Assembly: GCF_001514125.1 (NCBI RefSeq)
Contig: NZ_KQ948561.1
Span: 214,868 to 278,867 of the forward strand
Direction: 5' to 3'
Source of the DNA: Streptomyces longwoodensis
Lineage (GTDB): Bacteria > Actinomycetota > Actinomycetes > Streptomycetales > Streptomycetaceae
DNA: 64,000 nucleotides
Below the pieces are notes generated by a model. The model was not told where the DNA came from. It did no database searches and worked only from the letters and a program-made list of their open reading frames with translations. The translations under genes and the position numbers were made by a program. This document shows positions 8,277 through 16,616 of this stretch, in pieces; the stretch's first letter is position 1; each line of letters begins with the position of its first letter.

Positions 8277-9455
8277 TTACTTGGCGGCGGCCAGCTCGGC
8301 GGCCTTGTCGGCCGCGCCGTCCATGGTGTCGACGCGCTGCACCAGCGGGTGGTTCGCGTCCGTGAGGATCTTCCGGCCCAGCTCGGCGTTGTTGCCGTCG
8401 AGGCGGACGACGAGCGGCTTCTCGACCTTCTCGCCGCGGTCCTCCAGGAGCTTCAGGGCCTGCACGATGCCGTTGGCGACCTCGTCGCAGGCGGTGATGC
8501 CACCGAAGACGTTCACGAAGACGGACTTCACGTCCGGGTCGCCCAGGATGATCTCCAGGCCGTTCGCCATCACCTGGGCGGAGGCGCCGCCGCCGATGTC
8601 CAGGAAGTTGGCGGGCTTGACGCCGCCGTGCTTCTCACCGGCGTACGCGACGACGTCCAGGGTGCTCATCACGAGACCGGCGCCGTTGCCGATGATGCCG
8701 ACCTCGCCCTCGAGCTTGACGTAGTTGAGGTTCTTCTCCTTGGCGGCGGCCTCGAGCGGGTTGGCCGCGGCCTTGTCGTGGAGCTCCTCGTACTCGGGGT
8801 GACGGAACTCGGCGTTGTCGTCGAGCGACACCTTGCCGTCCAGGGCGATGACGTCGCCGGAGGCGACCTTCGCCAGCGGGTTGACCTCGACGAGGAGGGC
8901 GTCCGACTTGATGAAGGTGTCCCACAGCTTGACGAGGACGTTCGCGACCTTGTCCGCGACCTCGGCCGGGAACTTGGCGGCCGCGACGATCTCGCGGGCC
9001 TTGGCCTCGTCCACACCGTCGATCGGGTCGATCGGCGTCTTGGCGACGGCGTCCGGACGGGTGGCCGCCACCTCCTCGATCTCCATGCCGCCCTCGACGG
9101 AGGCGATGGAGAGGAAGGTGCGGTTCGCACGGTCGAGGAGGAAGGAGACGTAGTACTCCTCGACGATCTCCGGAGCGGTCTCGGCGATCATCACCTTGTG
9201 GACCGTGTGGCCCTTGATGTCCATGCCGAGGATGTCCGTCGCGCGGGCGACGGCCTCGTCCGGGGAGGCGGCCAGCTTGACGCCACCGGCCTTGCCGCGA
9301 CCACCGACCTTCACCTGCGCCTTGACGACGGACTTGCCGCCCAGACGCTCGGTGATCTCGCGCGCCGCCTCAGGCGTGTCGATGACTTCACCGGCCAGCA
9401 CCGGTACATCGTGCTTGGCGAAGAGGTCCCTCGCCTGGTACTCGAACAGGTCCAC
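8277..9455 (-). CDS. sucC: Succinyl-CoA synthetase beta subunit
   Basis: 392 residues from a GTG start (MDLFEYQARDLFAKHDVPV). The ATP-grasp domain fills the first 240 residues (VVKAQVKVGGRGKAGGVKLA; VEVNPLAKVASGDVIALDGKV). The C-terminal domain carries GNGAGLVMSTLD and the phosphate-loop segment FLDIGGGASAQVMANGL. It forms the heteromer with SucD and is the first gene of sucC-sucD. GGAAG lies just upstream of the start. The leader has a candidate Crp site at 9641-9654. Confidence 0.97.
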   Translation of the reverse strand: MDLFEYQARDLFAKHDVPVLAGEVIDTPEAAREITERLGGKSVVKAQVKVGGRGKAGGVKLAASPDEAVARATDILGMDIKGHTVHKVMIAETAPEIVEEYYVSFLLDRANRTFLSIASVEGGMEIEEVAATRPDAVAKTPIDPIDGVDEAKAREIVAAAKFPAEVADKVANVLVKLWDTFIKSDALLVEVNPLAKVASGDVIALDGKVSLDDNAEFRHPEYEELHDKAAANPLEAAAKEKNLNYVKLEGEVGIIGNGAGLVMSTLDVVAYAGEKHGGVKPANFLDIGGGASAQVMANGLEIILGDPDVKSVFVNVFGGITACDEVANGIVQALKLLEDRGEKVEKPLVVRLDGNNAELGRKILTDANHPLVQRVDTMDGAADKAAELAAAK

Positions 9456-9640
9456 GCGCTTCCGTCCCTATCAGTGATCTCGCGGTTCGTTGGATGCGTG
9501 GGCGTGCCGCGAAGGGCAACGTGACGACGTCCGCATGTGTCACAAGGGATGCGCACACGGTGTCCGAGCGCGCGGCATGTCCGTCTCGCAGGTTATCGCT
9601 GCTTCCGGGGGCCCCCTAAATCGCGAGTCACACCTGAGCG

Positions 9641-9654
9641 GTGATACCTGTCAC
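9641..9654 (+). promoter_or_regulatory. Candidate Crp binding site upstream of sucC
   Basis: GTGATACCTGTCAC fits the Streptomyces Crp pattern GTG-N6-GNCAC exactly. It lies 186 bases before the sucC start. Confidence 0.4.
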
Positions 9655-9752
9655 ATGATGCCGCCCTCTCTGGCACGGGGTGCCGGAGGTGAGGTGGCGA
9701 GGCAAGGTGGCGAGGCGTGGGGCGGGGGTCGGTGCACGGCGCGGAGTCGACT

Positions 9753-9791
9753 CGGGTCCCACCGGGCTGGGGGTCGGCCCGGTGGGACCCG
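9753..9791. terminator. Terminator-like hairpin
   Basis: A perfect 15-bp stem (9753-9767 with 9777-9791) with a 9-base loop, followed by a second short hairpin. It is positioned to end the minus-strand operon that finishes at 9962. Confidence 0.7.
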
Positions 9792-9961
9792 GGGCAGCCC
9801 CGGAGGGCTGCGGTCGGCGGGTCGTCGTCCTCACCCCATGAGGGCGACCCGCCTCCTCCCCGGCCCACCGCCCGAACGGGTCCGACGGCTTTCGGCCGTC
9901 CGGGCGGCGGGTCCGGGGGAGCCGGGGGGTGTGGAGGGCTGTGACAGAGGGGTGGTGGGGG

Positions 9962-10282
9962 TCAGCCGTTGTACGGCGTGGTGGGCGCGGCGCCGGTGGC
10001 GTTCTCGCCGAAGAGGTGGGCGGGCTTCTCACCGAAGAGGTGGGCGGCCTCGCGCCAGCTCTGGGCCGGGGTCGTGTCGGCGAGCAGGGCGGCCGCCCGC
10101 TCCTGGAGGGCCACGGCGTGGGCCCGGGCCGTGGCGCGGGCCTTCTCCGTGGCCCGCGCGGCCCGCGCCGCACGGGCGCCCTGGATGGCCTCGGCGGCCC
10201 GCACCCTGGGGGCCCGCACGGCAGGGGTCGGGCCGGTGACCCCGGCGGTCGTCACGAGGGAACGGCGGGTGTTCGTGGTCAT
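9962..10282 (-). CDS. Small hypothetical protein with duplicated AHLFGE C-terminus
   Basis: 106 residues, not recognised. The start ATG has AAGGA about 12 bases upstream. The N-terminus contains a twin Arg (TNTRRSLVTTAG) that recalls a Tat-type leader, but no clear hydrophobic core follows. The middle is Ala/Arg-rich and helical (AARAARATEKARATARAHA). The C-terminus repeats AHLFGEKP and AHLFGENA and ends TTPYNG; the DNA under the repeat is an 18-bp near-perfect duplication (about 10001-10045). It lies 108 bases downstream of the secreted LPSLP protein on the same strand, so the two are probably co-transcribed. A secreted or surface role is only suggested by that neighbour. Confidence 0.6.
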   Translation of the reverse strand: MTTNTRRSLVTTAGVTGPTPAVRAPRVRAAEAIQGARAARAARATEKARATARAHAVALQERAAALLADTTPAQSWREAAHLFGEKPAHLFGENATGAAPTTPYNG

Positions 10283-10390
10283 GCGCGCGTCGCATCCTTA
10301 GGGGGTTCCGAGACATCGGAAGGCTGGGGGACATTCCGGGCAGCGGCCCGTCCGGGCACCCGAGGGATGCGGACGGGCGGGAGGTCTTCC

Positions 10391-11440
10391 CTAAGCGGGG
10401 AAAACGGGAATGTCCCGGTACCGGTCCCGGGTCCCGGTCGCCTCCGCGCCCACGGCACCGCCGGCCACGAGCCGCGGCAACACGGGGTGGTGCGGGGTCA
10501 CGGCGTGCGCGTCACCGTGCCGCGGCGCGCCGCTGTCCATCGCGGGCGCGTTGCCCAGTACGCCGTCGGAGGGGCCGCCGCCCGGGGCGTGCTGCGCGGG
10601 GGCCCGGGGGCTCGGCCGCACGCCGCCGTGGTGGGCGACACCGTGCGCCGACCTGTCGTCGGTGTTCTGACGCGGTGCGTCCCAGGGGCCGTAGGAGGTC
10701 CCCCGGGCAGGGCGAGGACCGACGGGCGTGGTCGCGGGTGCGGTCGCAGTGGCCCGCCCCTGTTCCGGCGCGTGCTCCTGCGGCGCCGACGTCACCGGGG
10801 TGACGCCCTGCTGCGGCAGCTCGTCGACCGGCGCGGGCAGGGTGGTCACCGGCGGCTCGGACCCCTCGGACCCGTCGGACCCGTCGGGCGGGCCGGGCAC
10901 CTGGGGCAGCCCCGGCACGGTCGGCTCCGTCGGCAGGGACGGGAGCCAGGGGAGCGAGGGGAGCGAGGGGAGCGCGGGCAACGAGGGAAGCGAGGGCAGG
11001 GCCGGAAGCGAGGGCAACGACGACACCGGCGGCACCTGCGCCTGCACCTGCACCTGCACCTGCCCCAGCCCCTCGGTCACCGACTGCACCACGTGCCCGA
11101 CGGGCCGTACGACGCCCTCCCCCACGATCCGCAGGACCTGCCCTGCGGGAGGGGTGGCCGCAGCGGCAGCCGGGTGCGTCGGCGCGGCGGTCGTCGCGGC
11201 AGCCGGGTGCGCGGACGAGGCGGTCTCCCCGGCGGGGTCAGCCCCGCTCGGGACGGGTCCGGCGACCGCCCGCGACCCGGTGTCCTGCGTGCCCTCCGCG
11301 GCCTGCGCCTGCCCGCCGAAGAGGAGGCCCAGCGTGAACAGTCCGCCCACCAGCAGCACCAGCCGGACCGCATGCCTCCCCACCGCCGTGCGCGCGACGC
11401 GCGGAGCGGCGGCTCGGGGCGGAGCCGTGGGCCGGAGCAA
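10391..11440 (-). CDS. Secreted Pro-rich protein with LPSLP repeats
   Basis: 349 residues. The start is a TTG with GGAGG ten bases upstream. Residues 20-48 form a signal peptide (VRLVLLVGGLFTLGLLFGG, Ala-rich cleavage site). The mature part is Ala/Pro-rich. Around residues 140-170 it has a run of LPSLP/LPALP units encoded by repetitive DNA (about 10945-11020), preceded by a QVQVQVQ strand. The C-terminus ends RYRDIPVFPA, which I recall as conserved in Streptomyces homologues. No enzymatic domain is visible; a cell-wall-associated or structural role is possible. Three copies of TCAGGACACCG lie just upstream of the start. Confidence 0.75.
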   Translation of the reverse strand: MLRPTAPPRAAAPRVARTAVGRHAVRLVLLVGGLFTLGLLFGGQAQAAEGTQDTGSRAVAGPVPSGADPAGETASSAHPAAATTAAPTHPAAAAATPPAGQVLRIVGEGVVRPVGHVVQSVTEGLGQVQVQVQAQVPPVSSLPSLPALPSLPSLPALPSLPSLPWLPSLPTEPTVPGLPQVPGPPDGSDGSEGSEPPVTTLPAPVDELPQQGVTPVTSAPQEHAPEQGRATATAPATTPVGPRPARGTSYGPWDAPRQNTDDRSAHGVAHHGGVRPSPRAPAQHAPGGGPSDGVLGNAPAMDSGAPRHGDAHAVTPHHPVLPRLVAGGAVGAEATGTRDRYRDIPVFPA

Positions 11441-11471
11441 GACGGACGGGCCTCCGTTGCGGCGTACGGGT

Positions 11472-11538
11472 CGGTGTCCTGACGGTCGGGTTCACAGGGG
11501 ACGGCCGGTGTCCTGAGAGGCGCGGGCCGGTGTCCTGA
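11472..11538 (-). promoter_or_regulatory. Triplicated TCAGGACACCG motif upstream of the secreted protein
   Basis: On the minus strand TCAGGACACCG occurs at 11538-11528, 11516-11506 and 11482-11472, that is 22 and 34 bases apart and 32-98 bases before the TTG start. The layout suggests an operator array, or a leader repeat if transcription starts further up. Confidence 0.45.
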
Positions 11539-11668
11539 GGGGCGTCGAGAGGCACCGATCCTCGCACGCCCGTCCCACGCTCGCGCAAGCCCTCCGTTAC
11601 CGATGGGTAGGCATGTCCCGTTTTGCTGGCGGAAACAGGTCGACAAGTCGTCAGCAGCCGGGCCCGTC

Positions 11669-12874
11669 TCAGGCCCCGTCGGGTATCGGCAGCGGCCGCT
11701 TCTCGATCGCCGCCGCCATCACCTCCGGGAACAGGTCGGGCGTACAGGCGAACGCCGGTGCCCCGAGCGCCGCCAGGGCCGCCGCGTGCTCCCGGTCGTA
11801 GGCCGGCGCGCCCTCGTCCGACAGCGCGAGCAGCGCCACGAACTGCACCCCCGACGCCTTCATCGCCGCCACCCGTTTCAGCATCTCCTGGCGTATGCCG
11901 CCCTCGTACAGGTCGCTGATCAGCACCACCACCGTGTCCGCGGGCCGGGTGATGCGGGCCTGGCAGTAGGCGAGCGCCCGGTTGATGTCCGTGCCGCCGC
12001 CGAGCTGGGTGCCGAACAGGACGTCCACGGGGTCGTCGAGCTGGTCCGTGAGGTCGACGACGGAGGTGTCGAACGCGACCAGCCGCGTGGTGAGCGACCG
12101 CATCGAGGCGAGCACCGCCCCGAACACCGACGCGTACACCACCGACGCCGCCATCGACCCCGACTGGTCGATGCACAGCACCACGTCCTTGCGCACCGAC
12201 CGCGCCGCCCGCCCGTACCCGACGAGCCGCTCGGGCACCACCGTGCCGTGTTCGGGCAGGTAGTGCTTGAGGTTGGCGGCGATCGTACGGTTCCAGTCGA
12301 TGTCGTGGTGGCGCGGTCTGCTGACGCGCGCACTGCGGTCGAGGGCGCCGGTGAGGGTGGCGCGCGTGCGGCTCGCGAGCCGCTTCTCCAGGTCGTCGAC
12401 CACCTTGCGCACCACGGTCCGTGCCGTCTCCCTGGTGGTCTCCGGCATCGCCTTGTTGAGCGAGAGCAGCGTGCCGACGAGGTGCACGTCGGCCTCCACC
12501 GCCTCCAGCATCTCCGGCTCCAGCAGCAGCGTCGACAGCCCGAGCCGGTCGATGGCGTCGCGCTGCATGACCTGGACGACGGAGGCGGGGAAGTACGTCC
12601 GCACGTCACCCAGCCAGCGCGCCACCGACGGCGCGGACGCCCCGAGGCCCGCCGCGCGGTCCCGCCCCGCCGGCCCCTTGTCGTCCCTGCCGTACAGCGC
12701 GGAGAGCGTCTGGTCCATCGCCGCGTCCTGCCCGGACAGCCCGTACCCGGTGCCGTCGGCCGTGTCTCCCCCGAGCACCAGCCGCCACCGGCGCAGCCGC
12801 TCGGAGGCCTCGCCGTCCCTCACCTCGGTCACCTCGGCGCCGTAGTCGCTCCCGTCGCCCGCCTCACCCGTCAT
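11669..12874 (-). CDS. VWA-domain protein of the MoxR/DUF5682 operon
   Basis: 401 residues. The N-terminal half is helical and uncharacterised. The von Willebrand A domain occupies about 228-390 with a complete MIDAS: DQSGS at 236-240, then GGGTDI and the later Asp in VVVLISDLYEGG. VWA proteins paired with MoxR ATPases act as substrate adaptors or chaperones that use a bound divalent metal. The ATG start overlaps the DUF5682 stop by four bases (ATGA), so the two are translationally coupled. It is the last gene of the three-gene operon. Cytoplasmic: no signal peptide or TM helix. Confidence 0.9.
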   Translation of the reverse strand: MTGEAGDGSDYGAEVTEVRDGEASERLRRWRLVLGGDTADGTGYGLSGQDAAMDQTLSALYGRDDKGPAGRDRAAGLGASAPSVARWLGDVRTYFPASVVQVMQRDAIDRLGLSTLLLEPEMLEAVEADVHLVGTLLSLNKAMPETTRETARTVVRKVVDDLEKRLASRTRATLTGALDRSARVSRPRHHDIDWNRTIAANLKHYLPEHGTVVPERLVGYGRAARSVRKDVVLCIDQSGSMAASVVYASVFGAVLASMRSLTTRLVAFDTSVVDLTDQLDDPVDVLFGTQLGGGTDINRALAYCQARITRPADTVVVLISDLYEGGIRQEMLKRVAAMKASGVQFVALLALSDEGAPAYDREHAAALAALGAPAFACTPDLFPEVMAAAIEKRPLPIPDGA

Positions 12875-15318
12875 CTCCCCACCCCCGCCAGGCCGTCCCG
12901 CTGCCGCTCCGCTTCCTTCCCCTCCGGGTCCGTGCCGAGCAGCAGCCGCACCACGGGGAGCACGGCGGCCGCCCGCGCGGTGTCCGGCTCGGCCGCGAAC
13001 CCGGCGATCCCCGCCCCGGTGCCGGTGACGCCCGCCCGCTCCCCCGGTCCGCGGCGCACCAGCTCACCCAGCGTCCGGCGCACGCCGGGCTCGTACGCGG
13101 AGAACGTCCGCCGCAGCAACGGCAGGACGTCCGTGAACGCCTCCACCGGCACTCCCGTCAGCCAGCCGTCGACCAGCGCCAGCAGCCGTTCGTCGTGGAC
13201 CAGCAGCATCCCGCCCCCGGCGCCGCCCCCGACGAACCCCTCGATCCACGCGGCCGCGTCCGCCGGCGGTGTCCCCACCGACAGGGCGAGCCCCATGAGC
13301 CGGGCCGCCTCCCCGGCGTCCACGTCACCCCCGTCCAGCAGCAGGCGTACGGCCCGCCCGCGGATCCCCCCGGGCACGCTGTCCCGCCCGGACAGCACCC
13401 GCAGCACCCCCCGCCAACGGCCCCGCAGGTCCGTGGGGTGCGGCGCGGGGCTGTCGTCCAGCAGCCCCACCGCCCCGTGCACCGCGTCCACGTGCCGCCG
13501 CATCTCCTCGGCGGCGTCGGCGTCGAGCCCCGCGCACGCCGGGGGCAGTCCGACGAACACCCGCTCCGCCAGGCCCGCCGCGACCTCCGCCAGCGCCGCG
13601 GTGTCCGTGCCGCGCACGTCGCCGTAGCGCAGCGACCGGACGAGCGCCGGCAGGGCCTGGGCGAGGTGCCCGACGTCGGTGTCGAGGGCCGCCCGGTCGG
13701 CGAGGACCCGCATCACCGCCGGGAGCGCGTCCGACAGGCCGGCCAGGAGACAGCGCTCTGCGAGCCCGGTGACCTCCGCGAGGTCCGGCGCGGCGAGCGC
13801 GTCCGCCTCGGCCCTGGCGGTGGCCGCCGCGAGCACCGTCGTGCCCCACACGCCCGCCTCGGCGACCCGCACCGACAGCTCCGGCTCCCACCGCAGCCGC
13901 CAGGTCTCCCGGAACGTCCCCGTGCTCCCCCGCGACACGGTCCGCTCGCCCCACGCCACGCCGAGCAGCCCCAGCCGGTGCAGCAGCCTGCTGCGCTCGG
14001 CGTCGGTCTCCTTGCGCAGGTCCAGCTCCACCTCCCGCTCGCGTGCCTCCGGCTTGAACCGCAGCCGCCGCTGCTGGCGGTCGAGGTCCCGCTGCAACGG
14101 CACCGCGGGCGCGCTCGCCGGCACCTCCCCGAGCACGTCCCCGACGACCAGCCGGTCCCGCACCAGCGCCAGCGGCACGTCCGAGCCGTCGCACATCACC
14201 GCCCGCACCGCGTCGGTCGTCTCGCCCAGCCCGGGCAGCGGGCGGCCGCGCAGCACGGCGAGCGCCTCCGCCAGCCGGACCGCCTCGATGACGTGGGCCG
14301 AGGAGACGAGGCGGTCTTCCTCGCGCAGCAGTCCGGCCACCTTGGTCATCCACCGCTCGACGGGCCGGTCCGGCGCGCCGAACAGGTGCGCGTACCAGCC
14401 GGGCGAGTCGATCCCCGCCCCGTAGCCGCTCGCCCGGGCCAGCCGACGGTGCGTCCACGGCACCCAGGTCAGGTCCGCCTTGACCTTCGGCAGCCCCTTG
14501 AGCAGGGCCCGGTCGGCGGCGACGGACGCCCGCCGCCGCAGCGCCGGCACGTGCCACGCCCCGCACACCACGGCCACCCCGTCGTCCCCGACCTCCCGCC
14601 CCGCCGCCCGCACCTGGAGCCGCATGTACGCCTCGCGCACGGCGTCCCGCTCGTGGCCCCCGTCGCCGTAGGTCTCGCGGAGCGCCCCCATCGCCTCCTC
14701 CAGCGCGGCGAACGGCGCGAACGGGTCGCCGTCCCCCACCCCCCGGTGCTCGACGACGTCCTCCCACCACCGCTCGGGGTCGTCGTACCCGGCGGCCCCG
14801 GCCAGCGCCCGCAGCGGATCGATCCGCACGCCCGCGTGCGGCGCCCCGCCGTCCTGGTCCCCTTCGGCGTCCCCTTCGCCGGTGCCGTCGCTGCCGCCGG
14901 TGTCGTCGCTGTCGCCGGTGTCGTCGCTGTCGCCCGAGGTCTCCTCCTTCTCCTTCTCCCAGGCCAGCGTGTGGGCGGCGGGCAGGTCGATGAAGCGGGC
15001 CGGGACGCCGTGGTCCAGGGCCCAGTGGATCGCGGCCCACTCGGGGGAGAACTCGGCCAGCGGCCAGAACGCCGAGCGGCCGGGCTCGTCGACGGCATGG
15101 GCGAGCAGGGCGACCGGCGGGCGCATCCCCTCGTCGGCGGCGAGCGGGACCAACGCGTCGGCCTCGGGCGGCCCTTCGATCAGCACGACCCGCGGGCGTG
15201 CCGCCTCCAGTGCCGCCCGCATGGCCCTTGCCGACCCCGGCCCGTGGTGCCGTACGCCCAGCAGCAGGGGACCCTCGTCGGCCGCGCCGCCACCGCTCCG
15301 GGGCGGTCCCCCGCTCAC
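12871..15318 (-). CDS. DUF5682 protein, EreA/TraB/ChaN-like N-terminus
   Basis: 815 residues from a GTG that overlaps the MoxR stop (GTGA). The N-terminal part has LLGVRHHGPGSARAMRAAL and VVLIEGPPEAD (about 18-52) and later VAVVCGAWHVPAL. This spacing of His and Glu-Gly motifs recalls the EreA/TraB/ChaN fold, which is my inference. A Ser/Asp/Gly/Thr-rich linker with an 18-base DNA repeat interrupts it near residue 130. The long C-terminal half is helical and repeat-like. Family members are uncharacterised. It sits between MoxR and VWA and is probably their client or effector. No export signal. Confidence 0.85.
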   Translation of the reverse strand: MSGGPPRSGGGAADEGPLLLGVRHHGPGSARAMRAALEAARPRVVLIEGPPEADALVPLAADEGMRPPVALLAHAVDEPGRSAFWPLAEFSPEWAAIHWALDHGVPARFIDLPAAHTLAWEKEKEETSGDSDDTGDSDDTGGSDGTGEGDAEGDQDGGAPHAGVRIDPLRALAGAAGYDDPERWWEDVVEHRGVGDGDPFAPFAALEEAMGALRETYGDGGHERDAVREAYMRLQVRAAGREVGDDGVAVVCGAWHVPALRRRASVAADRALLKGLPKVKADLTWVPWTHRRLARASGYGAGIDSPGWYAHLFGAPDRPVERWMTKVAGLLREEDRLVSSAHVIEAVRLAEALAVLRGRPLPGLGETTDAVRAVMCDGSDVPLALVRDRLVVGDVLGEVPASAPAVPLQRDLDRQQRRLRFKPEAREREVELDLRKETDAERSRLLHRLGLLGVAWGERTVSRGSTGTFRETWRLRWEPELSVRVAEAGVWGTTVLAAATARAEADALAAPDLAEVTGLAERCLLAGLSDALPAVMRVLADRAALDTDVGHLAQALPALVRSLRYGDVRGTDTAALAEVAAGLAERVFVGLPPACAGLDADAAEEMRRHVDAVHGAVGLLDDSPAPHPTDLRGRWRGVLRVLSGRDSVPGGIRGRAVRLLLDGGDVDAGEAARLMGLALSVGTPPADAAAWIEGFVGGGAGGGMLLVHDERLLALVDGWLTGVPVEAFTDVLPLLRRTFSAYEPGVRRTLGELVRRGPGERAGVTGTGAGIAGFAAEPDTARAAAVLPVVRLLLGTDPEGKEAERQRDGLAGVGR

Positions 15319-16469
15319 CCGCTCACGTCCCGGCAGGCGCGGTAGAAGTCGGTCCAGCCCTCGCGCTCGCGGACCACCGCTTCCAGGTACTCCTGCCAGA
15401 CGACGCGGTCGGCGGCCGGGTCGCGGACGACCGCGCCGAGGATGCCGGCCGCGACGTCGCCGGGCCGCAGCACGCCGTCGCCGAAGTGGGCCGCCAGGGC
15501 GAGCCCGCCCGTCACCACGGAGATCGCCTCGGCCGTGGAGAGCGTGCCGCTGGGCGACTTGACCTTGGTGCGCCCGTCGGCGGTGATGCCGTCGCGCAGC
15601 TCCCGGAAGACGGTCACCACCCGGCGGATCTCGTCGATCCCGTCGGGCGCGGCGGGCAGGTCCAGGGAGCGTCCGATCTGGTCGACGCGGCGGGCGACGA
15701 TGTCGACCTCGGCCTCGACGCTCGCCGGGAGCGGCAGCACGACCGTGTTGAACCGGCGGCGCAGCGCGCTCGACAGCTCGTTGACGCCGCGGTCGCGGTC
15801 GTTGGCGGTGGCGATGAGGTTGAAGCCGCGGACCGCCTGCACCTCCTGGCCGAGCTCCGGTATCGGCAGCGTCTTCTCCGACAGGATGGTGATGAGCGTG
15901 TCCTGCACGTCGGCGGGGATGCGGGTCAGCTCCTCGACCCGGGCCGTCATCCCCTCCGCCATGGCCCGCATGACGGGGCTGGGCACCAGGGCGGTGCGGC
16001 TGGGCCCGTTGGCGAGCAGCTGGGCGTAGTTCCAGCCGTAGCGGATGGCCTCCTCCGGGGTGCCGGCGGTCCCCTGCACGAGGAGGGTGGAGTCGCCGCT
16101 GACCGCGGCGGCCAGGTGCTCGGACACCCAGGTCTTGGCCGTGCCGGGGACGCCGAGCAGCAGCAGGGCGCGGTCGGTGGCGAGCGTGGTGACGGCGACC
16201 TCGACGATGCGGCGGGGGCCCACGTACTTGGGTGTGATCACCGTGCCGTCCGGCAGGGTGCCGCCGAGGAGGTAGGTGGCGACCGCCCACGGGGACAACT
16301 TCCAGCGGGGCGGGCGCGGGCGGTCGTCGTGGGCCGCGAGCGCGGTGAGTTCGTCGGCGAAGGCGTCCTCGGCGTGCGGCCGCAGGGGCTCTCCCGTACC
16401 TGCCGCGTCGGCGGGCGCGGAGTGGGTCCCGCCCGGTGCGGCGGACGTGTTGTCGGCGGTGACGGACAT
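15315..16469 (-). CDS. MoxR-family AAA+ ATPase
   Basis: 384 residues starting at ATG 16469, preceded by GGAGGGGG. Walker A is GVPGTAKT at 106-113. Other marks: a Walker B/sensor region around DTLITILSEKTLPIPE, sensor 1 in NLIATANDRDRGVNELSSALRRRF with arginine-finger-like residues, and the C-terminal lid. MoxR ATPases work with VWA proteins to remodel or metallate client proteins. It is first in the MoxR-DUF5682-VWA operon, with both downstream junctions overlapping by four bases. From memory the mycobacterial counterpart (Rv0958, annotated Mg-chelatase-like) also follows purH. Its promoter region has a damage-type motif at 16515-16537. Confidence 0.93.
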   Translation of the reverse strand: MSVTADNTSAAPGGTHSAPADAAGTGEPLRPHAEDAFADELTALAAHDDRPRPPRWKLSPWAVATYLLGGTLPDGTVITPKYVGPRRIVEVAVTTLATDRALLLLGVPGTAKTWVSEHLAAAVSGDSTLLVQGTAGTPEEAIRYGWNYAQLLANGPSRTALVPSPVMRAMAEGMTARVEELTRIPADVQDTLITILSEKTLPIPELGQEVQAVRGFNLIATANDRDRGVNELSSALRRRFNTVVLPLPASVEAEVDIVARRVDQIGRSLDLPAAPDGIDEIRRVVTVFRELRDGITADGRTKVKSPSGTLSTAEAISVVTGGLALAAHFGDGVLRPGDVAAGILGAVVRDPAADRVVWQEYLEAVVREREGWTDFYRACRDVSG

Positions 16470-16514
16470 GGCTGGGAGTCCCCCTCCAGCTCGGCCGGTT
16501 CGGATCTGGTGACC

Positions 16515-16537
16515 ACCTTGCACCATCCCACTGACAG
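16515..16537 (-). promoter_or_regulatory. Damage-type promoter motif toward MoxR
   Basis: Reading 16537 to 16515 gives CTGTCAGTG, eight bases, then CAAGGT. This matches the RecA-independent damage promoter (TTGTCAGTG-N8-TAnnnT) except for the first base of the upper element and the first base of the -10. It would give a leader of about 40 bases with a good SD. Confidence 0.5.
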
Positions 16538-16586
16538 TCCGTCCCGACCTGCGGAAATGCCGTTCCGGGGACGATCGGGGCACCGA

Positions 16587-16609
16587 TTGTCAGTGGGGGG
16601 ATCTACCGT
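16587..16609 (+). promoter_or_regulatory. Damage-type (RecA-NDp/PafBC) promoter of the SWIM gene
   Basis: TTGTCAGTG (16587-16595), N8, TACCGT (16604-16609) fits TTGTCRGTG-N8-TAnnnT exactly. The -10 ends seven bases before the ATG at 16617, so the mRNA is probably leaderless. The upper element forms an inverted pair with the copy at 16527-16536. Confidence 0.65.
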
Positions 16610-16616
16610 CGTCGGC

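Larger units (their letters stand above)
9456..9961. other. Gene-free region between sucC and a small-protein gene
   Basis: About 500 bases without a convincing gene. It holds the sucC leader and promoter (minus strand), a candidate Crp site, and two hairpins (9753-9791 and 9884-9900) that probably end transcription from the small-protein operon to the right. Confidence 0.6.

Noticed and set aside
8349..9524. Plus-strand frame opposite sucC
   Set aside because: Antisense shadow of a conserved enzyme gene.
15319..16290. In-frame extension of the DUF5682 reading frame upstream to 16290
   Set aside because: It runs through the MoxR gene in another frame, has shadow composition (Arg/Pro/His-rich), and the GTG at 15318 overlapping the MoxR stop is a better start.
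16527..16597. 10-bp inverted repeat that could be read as insertion-element ends
   Set aside because: Only 51 bases lie between the arms and the repeats coincide with promoter elements of two divergent genes.
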